This document shows positions 38,901-48,520 of a stretch of 64,000 nt of DNA, one piece after another. The notes below the pieces were generated by a model, which was not told where the DNA came from, did not search any database, and saw nothing but the letters and a program-made list of their open reading frames with translations. Within the stretch, counting starts at the first letter, position 1. Each line of letters begins with the position of its first letter. Both the position numbers and the translations under genes were made by a program. The stretch is from Juglans regia (Eukaryota; Streptophyta; Magnoliopsida; Fagales; Juglandaceae): positions 12,148,362 through 12,212,361 of the forward strand of contig NC_049903.1 of the NCBI RefSeq assembly GCF_001411555.2, given 5' to 3'.

Positions 38901-41281
38901 CCTTGAAGCAGTCTTTGGATCATCATTTCTCTGAGATAAGGCTCTGCATGCAACAAAACCCCCTAGTCCAATGGGAATAACAGCAGCTTCAGTCCCACCA
39001 GCAATCATCAAATCAGCCTCACCCCGACGGATGTGATTTGCAGCAGCATAGAAGCAATAATTGGAGGTTGCACAAGCCGTTGAGATTGAGTAATTTGGAC
39101 CCATGAAGCCTATATCAATTGCAAGCAATGCAGAACCCATGTTCGTTATAGCATAGGGAATGAAAAAAGGGGTTATTTTCCTGTAACCTTTCTCTATTAA
39201 AGACTTAACACCCTCGGAAAAGACTGTAAGACCACCCATCCCAGTTCCCACAAGCACACCAGCCCGCTCCTTATCAATCTGCAGCAGAAATCAGCAATCA
39301 CAGTGAGTCAAGCACATAGCTGAAACTAAAAAGAAGAAAAAAAAAGAAAGGGAACACACTGAATTAAGCTTGTATGATGCATAAAGAATAATCTTCTAGA
39401 CACAAGGGTGAATGCTTGATAAAAATAAAATAAACAAAGAAAGAAAAAGAAATGGCATTGTATCAAAGACTTCCATTATACAGACATTCAATTAAAGATG
39501 AAACATTTGATGTGCTCGAATAGAATATTTTACCAGCATAATCACAATTTTTTTATCAGTAAATAAAAATTTTATTCATGAGAAATAGGCATAGCCCAAG
39601 TACATGGGACATATACAAGAGCAACACCTCAGCATGATTGACTAGAGATACAGGAAGTTCATGAACATTCAGACCATTGAAATCTGTTATAATCGACCAA
39701 TGGAGTGAAGTGTTAAAAAAGGATACTCTACGCTCATCCATCGATCGCTTGTGATGTTCAAAGCTTTCAACATAAGGAAAAACGTATCTCACCATTTTCA
39801 TCATTTCATATATAGAGTAAAAGAAGCATGAATAAAACTTCTTGATTACCTATAAAAAAATATATATAGAAAGAGTAAAAGAAGCAACAGACTGTTATCT
39901 ATAGACATGACACAGAATCGCTGTTTTTTTTTTTTTTTGACAAGTCAGAATCGCTGTTCTTATGGACTACCAATATCCTAAAACTCCTATCCCCTTGGAA
40001 GGCTTGAAAGGTCAATCAAGTGACACGATTGTCCTTGTTATATAAGATGCAAACCACTAAATTTTGGGGAGGGAGTTATGTTGTAGGTTTCCTAACTTCC
40101 AACATCTTCAAGAGGCGAGCAAACAAACATAGGACTTTTGAGGAAAGAAAAAATTAGGCAAGCTACAAAATTGATTTAAATCTCCAATCTAGAAAAACTT
40201 ATCCCAACTATCTACTATATTTTTTTATTTTTTATTTTTTTGACATCCTATCTACTATAAAATTGATGCCACATTTAGTTAGTTGGAAAATGATAAACCT
40301 ACAATTAGTATACAACTATTTTACCACTCTACTTAAAATGAAGGGTAACTATGTAAAATTGAAATTATTTTTAAATTATGTGTCATAATTACATTGGTTG
40401 GTTTAAAATGAGTTGTAAGATAATTGTAAAAGAGTTTTAGGTGTATCATTACCCTCTGCAGTTACATTTGAAAATAGCTTTTTTTATAAGACATTTGAAA
40501 TTAGGTCTTTTTTTTTTTTTTTTTTTATAGGTAATCATAGAAATGTTATTAATAGAAAAAGGCAAAGCCCAGGTACACATTTGAAATTAGGTTTTAGCAA
40601 AGGATAAATGATTTATCCGATCTCAAACATATCAAATGCATGCATACATGTCAACAATTTGGCCATGCGTGACTTGCAGCAAAACCAATATATCATAAAA
40701 ATTCAAAGCCAATTTTAGTACACATGACAATTTAACCACAATAACCCAAATCAACCATCATGCACCACAATTGAATCAAACACATATAACTATGGTATTG
40801 AGTAGACTAAAATTTGGAGACGAGAATAGTGGACCTTGGAAAGTTTATCGCTGCCAAGATCGGCATGCTCGAGAGCCTTCTTCCCAGCGACAATGCAGTA
40901 TCGAAGGCAATCGTCGAGGCGCCTGTCATTCTTTCCATCAATGTATCCCTCGGAGCTGAACCCACGGATCTGGCCTGCGAACCGGGTGGGGAACTTGGAG
41001 GCGTCGAACCGGTCGATGGGACCGATCCCGCTCTCGGCTGCAAGCAGCTTGTTGTAATACTCATCGACGTCGTTTCCGAACACGGATACCAATCCCGTCC
41101 CCGTGATCACGACCCGCTTCTTGGGGTCCTTCTCGCGTTTCGGCGTCGAAACGACGGGACGGGACGAGGCCGCAATGAAGGGGAGGCGGCGCCTGGCGAT
41201 GAAATGGAAATGAGAGGAGCTATTCTTGCGGAGTGGGCCGAGCGGCGAAGGGCAAAGGGTTGGGGATTGAAGGGCTTGCAT
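35903..41281 (-). CDS. KAS1: 3-oxoacyl-[acyl-carrier-protein] synthase I, plastid (KAS I)
   Basis: Seven exons on the minus strand, 40835-41281, 38847-39278, 38197-38370, 37155-37268, 36783-36884, 36069-36135 and 35903-35970, give 467 residues. The enzyme condenses malonyl-ACP with acyl-ACP and elongates C4 to C16 chains in plastid fatty acid synthesis. Residues 1 to about 50 form a Ser/Arg-rich transit peptide, after which the core begins RVVITGTGLVSVFGNDVD. The catalytic triad is intact: Cys218 (ISTACATSNY), His358 (NAHATSTLAGD) and His394 (IGHCLGAAGG). The protein ends NSVVAFSAFKP. Length and sequence match KAS I rather than KAS II. Introns 1, 4 and 5 carry several tiny retrotransposon-tail insertions that leave splicing signals intact. 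The exon 1 donor (GTCCAC) is weak. Confidence 0.97.
36370..36404 (-). mobile_element. 35-bp SINE-tail insertion, KAS I intron 5
   Basis: A poly(T) run plus AATTGGCATCAAAA is flanked by a perfect 12-bp direct repeat, ACACATAATTTG (36358-36369 and 36405-36416). The non-T part is the reverse complement of the 3' end of the SINE at 18539-18770 (GGTGCCAAT then A-tail). Only the last few bases of the element were copied. Confidence 0.72.
36947..37074 (-). mobile_element. 128-bp poly(A)-tailed insertion, KAS I intron 4
   Basis: A 10-bp direct repeat ATACCTAGTT (36937-36946, 37075-37084) flanks a poly(T) run followed by a 13-base G run and then an AT-rich body with GAGGGGGCAAAAGTC. On the minus strand it ends in a C run then poly(A), as a retroposed RNA end. 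The parent element was not identified. Confidence 0.65.
39548..39828 (-). mobile_element. 5'-truncated LINE 3' end, KAS I intron 1
   Basis: Read on the minus strand, a broken frame has LHWSIITDFNGLNVHELPVSL (in part), equivalent to the C-terminal [18 protein letters not shown] of the LINE at 29438-33152, followed by the family 3' UTR word GGGCTATGCCTATTTCTCATG and an A-tail (poly(T) at 39548). The right boundary is approximate. Confidence 0.72.
39829..39871 (+). mobile_element. 43-bp LINE-tail insertion, KAS I intron 1
   Basis: TGAATAAAACTTCTTGATTA then CCTATAAAAAAA and an AT run are flanked by a perfect 15-bp duplication AGAGTAAAAGAAGCA (39814-39828, 39872-39886). The body is the extreme 3' end of the LINE family plus its A-tail. 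Confidence 0.8.
39926..39945 (-). mobile_element. 20-bp LINE-tail insertion, KAS I intron 1
   Basis: Poly(T) followed by GACAAGT lies between perfect 13-bp copies of CAGAATCGCTGTT (39913-39925, 39946-39958). Reverse complement ACTTGTC plus poly(A) matches the ACTTATCAAAAA end of the LINE family. Confidence 0.7.
40220..40247 (-). mobile_element. 28-bp retrotransposon-tail insertion, KAS I intron 1
   Basis: A T-rich run ending GACATC is bounded by perfect 12-bp copies of CTATCTACTATA (40208-40219, 40248-40259). The source is probably the same LINE family, though only a few non-T bases are present. Confidence 0.62.
40507..40576 (-). mobile_element. 70-bp LINE-tail insertion, KAS I intron 1
   Basis: A perfect 16-bp target duplication, ACATTTGAAATTAGGT (40491-40506, 40577-40592), surrounds poly(T), ATAGGTAATCATAGAAATG and GGCAAAGCCCAGGTAC. 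Reverse-complemented, this is the LINE 3' UTR (CTGGGCTTTGCC ... TTACCTAT, A-tail). Confidence 0.9.
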
Positions 41282-42211
41282 GGCGGCCTGAGAGGTGGAA
41301 TAGAGAGTGGGTGGCGAAGAGTGACGACGAATGACGATGATAACTATGCGCTTGTGAAGACGAAGCGAGTTTCTCGAGTGCTCGGAAGTCCCGTCTTTAT
41401 TAGTGGATTCTGGGAAGTGATTTATTAAATTAAATATTTGCAGGGAATATTATTTTTAAATTTACAAAAAATTGATGTGTAATTATTTTTGCGTGTTTTT
41501 TTGAAAATTTATTAATATAATTGATTATATTATTTTTTTAATATAAAATAACTATTTTGACCAATTACATCAATAAAATATATAAAAAATACGTAAAAAT
41601 AAATGTATATAATAAAACTCTTTTATTTAATATAGTACTTTTGGTGCACAATATTCAAAAGAACAAACAAAAAAAAGATTTTATGGTTTTGTTTTGGGTG
41701 AGTTTGGTGCAACTATAAGATTTCAACTTAGATTATGCCAATGTTAGGAGTTAAGAGTTTTATAATCAAAATTAATATTTTTATGAAATATCATTTCATG
41801 TAAAACAATTTGTAAGATTGGAGAGAATTAACTTTCATAATCCCAACTCTTTACTACTTACATAACGTGGTCTTCATTTCTTTTTTGTCAAAATTTTAAG
41901 TTTCTTTAAGAATGTAAATAATTAAATCTTAAAATCTATTTCTTATTATTAATTTAAAGTTTTTGGACAAATAATAATTTTACATAATATTAAAATACAT
42001 ATCATAAGTTCGAATCTCGATTCTTCACTTTGCTTCATTAACAAAATATTTCATATATCAAACCCATTTATCGAAAAGAGAGAAAAATATTAAGAATATA
42101 TAAGTTGTAAGAAGTCTAAAATGGTTTTGAATCTTTTGATACCTTTTGTCACAACTCAATAAATGTTAAACATATTAGTAAAAAAACAACAAAAGTGATA
42201 CTCATGCTAGG

Positions 42212-43196
42212 CTTGCAACTTGACTTGGTACAATCGGGTTTATGCCCGACTCGACCCGAACGAGCTTGTTGAAGGCGCCAAACCGACCCAATCCGATATG
42301 AACAAAATAAAATCGGATCAAACCTGTACAACCCGATTGAAAATTAAAAATAAAAATAAAAATGTTTCCTGCACTTCGATTTACAAAATCTCTGTGTGAT
42401 TTGAATCTCAGATCTACAATCATCCTCAAATGATCTGAATCTCAAATCTACAATCATTCTCAAATTCAAGAAAAAACCTAAAAAATACTTGCAAAATGGA
42501 AGATCCACTTGCAGAAGAAAAACGAATGAAAAATAAAAATAAAAAGAGAAAAAGGGAAACGAAAACATTACCATCGCCATCATCAACGTGCGGCGTTTGG
42601 AGTTTCTCAAAACTCATCCCTAATCTTCACTTCGTAGCTTCAACAGAACCTCTCGCCCACTCTTCTCCGCAATGCCCAGTGACCCACTCCCATCTCTCAT
42701 TCCTCAAGAGGCCATAACAAACGTCAAACACACTCAGTAACCTCTCTCTCTCTCTCTCTGCCTGTGTGTGCGCGCACGCATCCTTGCACCTCTGCCCATC
42801 CTTGCGGAGAACGAAGACGAGAGCTTCAACTTGGTCAACAAAATGGCTGAAGTAACCACTCTAGCCCGCAATGAACGAAGACGAAGGCTTCAATTTGCTT
42901 TGCCATGCCGTTGAGTCTAAGGGAATATTTGCAGAGTATCCAAAATTGAGGTGAATGGTGTAGCCCTTGTGAACTTTTCACAGTAATAAAAAAAAAATTA
43001 TTGTCTTTTCTTTATTACATTGTATCCTTTTTTAAGCCATGTTTCTCACAATTTTATCGGACGGGTTGACACTGAGACAAAAAAACTTGTTCCTAGTTGG
43101 GTTGGAGACTCGATCAGATAACAATATGATAAAGTCAGGTCGGGTCGATTCACTTTAATCGAATCCACCGGGTTATCGGTTGTTTTGCACAGGCCT
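42212..43196. mobile_element. Possible non-autonomous hAT-like element
   Basis: The left edge TAGGCTTGCAACTTGACTTGG and the inverted right edge (TAGGCCTGTGCAAAACAACC) are similar, and both sides carry CGGGT/ACCCG-rich subterminal words such as CGACCCGAACG and GGTCGGGTCGATTC. The centre, about 42560-42900, is GC-richer than its surroundings and includes a (CT)n run. No 8-bp target duplication is clear, so the call is tentative. Confidence 0.42.
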
Positions 43197-43594
43197 ACTC
43201 AATACCATACAAAGATGTCAAGAGCCTATTCTACCTAATATAACTCATTCTGTCTTTCATTTTGAGGGTTGACAAAACTTAATATATACTTTGATTGTTC
43301 CCGAAATCTTGGAAATGGACTAGATGGGAGGGAGGAAAGAATATTTTCAAACAGGATGATAGAGAATTTTCAAGTGATTTATTCCCCCGATCGGACACTT
43401 CATTTTCATTTCAATGCAACGATGAAAGATGAGTTATTAGTTTTTGCTTTTTGAAGTCATTATATTTTTAAGAAGGATCTTTGTTCTATCCCTAAAATAA
43501 TATTATTTTATAAAATACTCTTAATTTAATATATAATTATATATAAAAAAAAGCTGTATTAATTATATCATTACATTAAAAATAAAAATTTATA

Positions 43595-44525
43595 AGGTCT
43601 TATTTGGATAGTTATCTCAACTCATCTCATATCATTTCATTCTCAAACATCACTCAAATACAAATATTTTTTAATTTCAAAATTTTCAACTTTTCATCTG
43701 GAGTGATGCTACACCTACCGATGGATGCAACTGAATTTGGTTACCAAATGTGCAAAAAAAAAAAAATCAAACACATTTTCAAACCCCTTAAACATTTTTA
43801 AAAAATACAAACTCATTAAAAAATATTTCCTTAACCATTAAATAAAAATAAATAAATAAAAAACAATTAGGTAGAAAATGTCAGTGGATATTGTCGGTGG
43901 GAGTAGAGTTTTCATTTCATCTAATCATTTTCATCTAATCATTACCTAATTATCACAGTTTTTCCAAACTTTCAAACAAAACACAGGAAATAATTCAAAA
44001 TTTTCAAATTTCAAAATAAAAATTATATTCTAAATCTAACAACATTTTAATTTTATAATATTTTTATTCAACTTGAACTCTTTCATTTTTCAAAATCCAA
44101 TGAAATATCTTAACTCAAACTATTTCACTATTATTCTTAAATCATTTAACTACTATTCACAAATTTTGCATCTCATCTGTGTAACCAAACGAGGCTTCAT
44201 AGGGTTTTGAGAAATCTGTGAATAATAGTAAAATGATTTAGGTTAGGATGTTTTATAGGATTTTGGAAAATGATAGAGAAAAAGTTGAATAAAAATTTAT
44301 AAAATTAAAATATTGTTAGAATATAAGTTTTGTTTTGAGATTTGAAAAAATTGAATTGTTTTTTGTGTTTTATTTGAAAGTTTGGAAAAGTTGTAATGAT
44401 TAGGTTGATTAGATAAAAATTTTGAAAACTTAAAATTGAAAAATGTTTGTATTTAAATTGTGTTTGGATATTGATATGAGATAAGATGAGACAAGTTGAG
44501 ACCATCTATGAAACCGAACGAGCCT
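43595..44525. mobile_element. MITE copies in opposite orientations
   Basis: About 43595-44190 reads as the reverse of the 33541 MITE family (ATCTCAACTCATCTCATATC at its edge, CCAAACGAGGC at its right), interrupted near 43695-43920 by a second small element (GATGCTACACCTACCGATGG). About 44190-44525 is a forward copy (AAAGTTGAATAAAAAT, ATGAGATAAGATGAG). Boundaries are approximate. Confidence 0.55.
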
Positions 44526-44565
44526 AAATCTTTTGTATGTTATGTGCCCCATACATGTGGTTCCA

Positions 44566-45097
44566 TCTAAGCCTTTCATGTGATCGCTTGACTCTCATTT
44601 GTTCCAATGTCTTTTATTTGATTTAAGTCTAGAAGGTTCGTGAATCTTCTTTAGCAGTTGTATTTTTTAGTCTATTATCTTTTGGTTTGTAAAGGTCTTT
44701 AAAATAAGGAAAACGCTGGGAACCAAACGTGTAAGAAGGCTTGATTTACACCCACCAATAAATGCATGACACGTACGGATTTTAGCCAAATGATTAATAG
44801 AGTTGCATGTAGGCAATTCACTCGTATACCTCCAAGCCTTTCATGTGATTGCCGACTCTCATTTGTTCCAATGTCTTTTATTTTATTTAAGTTCTAGAAG
44901 GTTCATGAGTCTTCTTTATCAGTTGTATTTTTCAGACTATTATCTTTTGGTTTGTACGGGTCTTTAGGATAAGAAAAACATTGGGAATTGAACGTGTTGG
45001 AAGGCTTGATTTACACCCCCCAATAAACGCATGACACGTATAGATTTTAGCCAAATGATTAATAGAGTTGCATGTAGGCAATTCACCTGTATACCTC
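44566..45097. repeat. ~265-bp tandem duplication across an LTR/insert junction
   Basis: Units at about 44566-44830 and 44831-45097 both run from AAGCCTTTCATGTGAT through TCATTTGTTCCAATGTCTTT, then GGCTTGATTTACACCC and CGCATGACACGTA or a near form, to CAATTCAC...GTATACCTC. Each unit contains part of the LTR and part of the inserted sequence. Confidence 0.85.
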
Positions 45098-45965
45098 ATC
45101 TTCCCCCAATCTCTTTTCTCCTATCTCTCTCTCTTTCTAGGTTTGAAGCTTTTCCCCTAAAACTAACACTCGACACTAGAAAATGGTTTGCGAAAGTGGC
45201 TATCCTTCAACAAAAATCTTGCCTAAGGACCAAAACAACGTCGAATGACATAAGATGGGTTTTTTTTGCTATTGCAACTCTTAACATTCTTTCTTTTTTT
45301 TCTTTTTCTTTTTGCAATGTGTTGAAAATAATGGGGAAGCTGGCGTAGGGGGAGGGGGAGAGGGAGGGGGATGCGAGCAAAGCCTTGGAAGGTGTTCGAT
45401 ATTGAAATATTAACGAACTAAAAATCTTGTTTGCTTAACATTAGAGAATAATCTGATTCTCCTCTAGCATCTAAGAAACCTAAGCCTAAACAGGCAATAA
45501 ATTCCACACTCTTTCATTATGGGAATCTTAAAAAAATCTAACAATATTATCAGAAAATTGAGAAAAGATAAGAAGCACCAAGAGGAGTGCCAATATTCTA
45601 CCTAAAACTGTTACTAAAATCTCTTTTTGATATTTGAATGACAATTTTTCATACAAAAGAATGGACGAAATGGGAGAGAGAGAGAGATTGCAAAGACGGA
45701 CACTATTGAGAGAGAGTTTCGCGAGGACAGAGAGAGCTTCACAACGAAATGGGTTATGATAGAGATGAGAGAGAGATCGATTGTGGTGGGGGGGGGAGAA
45801 GAGAGAAAGGGAGAATGGATAAGGGAGAGGAAAGGAGAGGAAAGGGGAGAGGTAGGGAGAATGAGAGAGAAGACATCAGGAAAGCGTGCTACCTTCAACT
45901 TGCACTTACTATAAAACATGTAAATCCCCTACGTGTCCATTTTCTATTGGAGGGTGTAAAATACA
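45005..45965. mobile_element. Candidate TIR element inserted in the Ty3 LTR
   Basis: GATTTACACCCCCCAATAAA with CGCATGACACGTA near 45010-45045 is mirrored by TACGTGTCCATTTTCTATTGG and AGGGTGTAAA near 45930-45960. The interior has short purine-rich runs (GAGAGAGAG) and no coding signal. One inverted end was copied again by the tandem duplication. Confidence 0.45.
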
Positions 45966-47345
45966 AAATCACACCACGTCTGATTTGAAGCTTTTCCCTT
46001 AAGATAATGGACCATGGTAGGCGATAACAATAAGTGGGTTGCTTTCAACACACAATCAGGTTGCTATGTGATAGTTCCTTTCAACCTACAAGGTCACAAA
46101 TTCTCTACATATCTCTATTTACTGACATTGGGTGGTTGTGATCTTGTTTTGGGGGTTAATTGGTGTAATACCCTCTTCTTGTAAGCTAGTGATGTCATAT
46201 ATTTTCATAAAAATAACTCGGCAAGAGATCCCATTTTTAATAAAATAAACATTTATTTCATATAAGAATTATTTAATAAAAGCATGCCTCCCAATAAAAT
46301 TAAATGAAATAACTGAATAAAATTCATGTCATAAAAATAATTTATTCTAAGAAGTCTGGAATTTAATCAACTACTCCATCTAAGCCTAGCCCGCCTGTTC
46401 GTATCCATCACCATGTTTACTTGTGGTGGTTTAAAAACATAAAACAAACTAAAATGAATCGAAAACTCAATAAAAAATCCATTATAACGTAAACATACTT
46501 AACATAAGGTTTTTCATAAAATATTTCATGCCAATAACTTAAAATCATGATCGTTCATACGCATGCTTATGTCATGCATGATTAGTTTTGAGTTATCTAT
46601 CTTTTCATACTTATTTTACTAGCTCACACACTTAACCCTATGAGAGTCCCAAGACCAGATGAAAAAGTATGCAGATCTTAATAGAACCGAACGAACATTT
46701 GAAGAAAAGGAATGGGTTTACCTGAGGCTAAAACCCTATTGTCAACCCTTTGTAGCAGCTCGAAGGCACCAAAAGTTGGCTCCGAGGTTTTACAGCGCAT
46801 TTCATATCAAGGAAAAGATTGGAAGTGTTGCCTATAGACTGAAGTTGCCACCAGAATCCAAGATTCATCCAGTGTTCTAGGTTTCTTGTCTCAAGAAATG
46901 CCTTAGGACATCATCAATCCCTTAGCCTCGGCTTCCTCCAACCAATGTAGATGACTCCCTCCACCTCGAACCTAAAAAGATACTCCGACAGCGACTTAAG
47001 AAAGAGGGAAGGACGGTCACCACAGAGCTCTTGGTGAAATGGCTAGGGTTGAGTTCTGACGATGCAACATGAGAAGAGATTAGGGCTTTTCGTGACAAAT
47101 TTGGACACCTTGCGAACAAGGTTATCTAAGATGGGGAGTCTGTTATGTACCCAACTCATGTGGATCCATCCAAGCCTTTCGTGTGATCGCGTGACTCTCA
47201 TTTGTTCTGATGTCTTTTATTTTATTTAAGTTTTAGAAGGTCATGAGTCTTCTTTACCAGTTGTATTTTTTAGTTTATTATCTTTTGGTTTGTACATGTC
47301 TTTAGGATAATTGGCCATGTTAGGCGACAACAATAAATGGGTTAG

Positions 47346-48520
47346 ATCATGTCTTAGCATGATCAAGAGTCTATTATGTTTTGAGTCATATTTAAAGTCC
47401 AAGTTCTGATTTAGGACTTGTTTAGAAAAAATTACATCTCAAAATTCTCATATCATCTCCTCATTCCATCTCATTCCCAAACATCACTCAAATACAAATA
47501 TTTTCAAATTAATTATTATAATTTTTTCAAACTAATCATTACAACTTTCTCAAACTTTCAAAAAAAAATAAAAAATAATTAAACTTTTTCAAATCTCCAA
47601 ACAAAAACAATATTAAAAAAAATTATATTATAACAATATTTTAATTTTATAATATTTTTTATTCAAAAATTTCTCTATTTTTTCCCAAAACTTCAAAACC
47701 CCATAATTCAAACTATCTCACTATTATTCACAAATTATCTTACTACTATTCTCAAAATTTTCATCTCATCTCACTCCTCAAGTTTGTCCAACTCAAACTA
47801 TCTTACTACTATTCATAAACTATCCTACTACTATTTAAAAAGTTCTCATCTCATCTCATTTCCCCAACATGCCTAATGAAACAACTATTACCATTAATGA
47901 CTCGTTTAGATAGTGAGATGAGATGAGATAGTTTTAGATGAGTTAAAAAAAATATTTTTAAAATATTATTATTATTTTAAAATTTGAAAAAATTGAATTA
48001 TTCATTATATTTTATATGAAAAATTTTAAATATTATAATAATAAAATAGATAAAATCATTTATGTATTTTATCCAACCCTAAGGGTAGGTTTGAGAGTTG
48101 AGATGAGAATTTTATGTTTTGTTTTAATGTTTAAAATATTATGTTTTAGTATTATTATTGTATTGGAATTTGAAAAAGTTGAATTGAGATTTAAAAAAGT
48201 TGAATTATTTATTATATTTTATATAAAAATTTAAAAAATATGTAATGATGAGATAAGAAGAGATGAGAATTTTATATCTCATTTCACCCTTCAAACCTGC
48301 CCTAAATCTATATTTTGAAAGTTTTGGGCATGAAGTAGCCTTATTTACCATTGTCGTTGATAGCTCGTAGCCCTTGGCATTGTACACACCCTTTTTGGCA
48401 CAATCTTTTGTACCCGTGTGACAAAGAACCTTTTTTTCTAATGATTCAGGGACACTGTTGAATTGACGATTTAACCCGTCAACCCCGAGTCACGGCCGAC
48501 CACCGCAGAGAAAAAGGAAA
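47346..48520. other. Intergenic: MITE array and HMG-gene promoter
   Basis: About 47405-48305 is filled with three or more MITE copies of the 33541 family in both orientations (CTCATCTCATTTCCCCAACA, GATGAGATGAGATAG, GAGATAAGAAGAGATGAG). The 200 bp before 48521 are less AT-rich and hold the HMG gene's promoter and leader. No gene was seen. Confidence 0.55.

Larger units (their letters stand above)
41282..44537. other. Repeat-rich intergenic region upstream of KAS I, part 1
   Basis: No gene is supported. The first ~150 bp hold the KAS I promoter and leader. About 41455-41640 is very AT-rich. A possible hAT-like element spans 42212-43196. About 43595-44525 holds MITE copies in both orientations. 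Confidence 0.5.
44538..47345 (+). mobile_element. Decayed Ty3/Gypsy retrotransposon with inserted DNA in its 5' LTR
   Basis: LTR-like copies start TGTTATGT at 44538 and 47141; the right one follows a purine-rich tract GATGGGGAGTC. Internal remnants are a retropepsin end (LGGCDLVLGVNW, near 46130-46165) and an integrase C-terminal region, 46660-47100 (EKEWVYLRLKPY, KIGSVAYRLKLP, IHPVF, then LLVKWLGLSSDDAT). Reverse transcriptase, RNase H and the integrase core are missing. The left LTR breaks near 44705 and resumes near 45993 (GGACCATGGTAGGCGATAAC, matching GGCCATGTTAGGCGACAAC in the right copy), so about 1.3 kb sits within it. Confidence 0.75.

Noticed and set aside
40814..41428. 204-codon plus-strand frame over KAS I exon 1
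   Set aside because: Antisense shadow of the GC-rich KAS I first exon with no homology.
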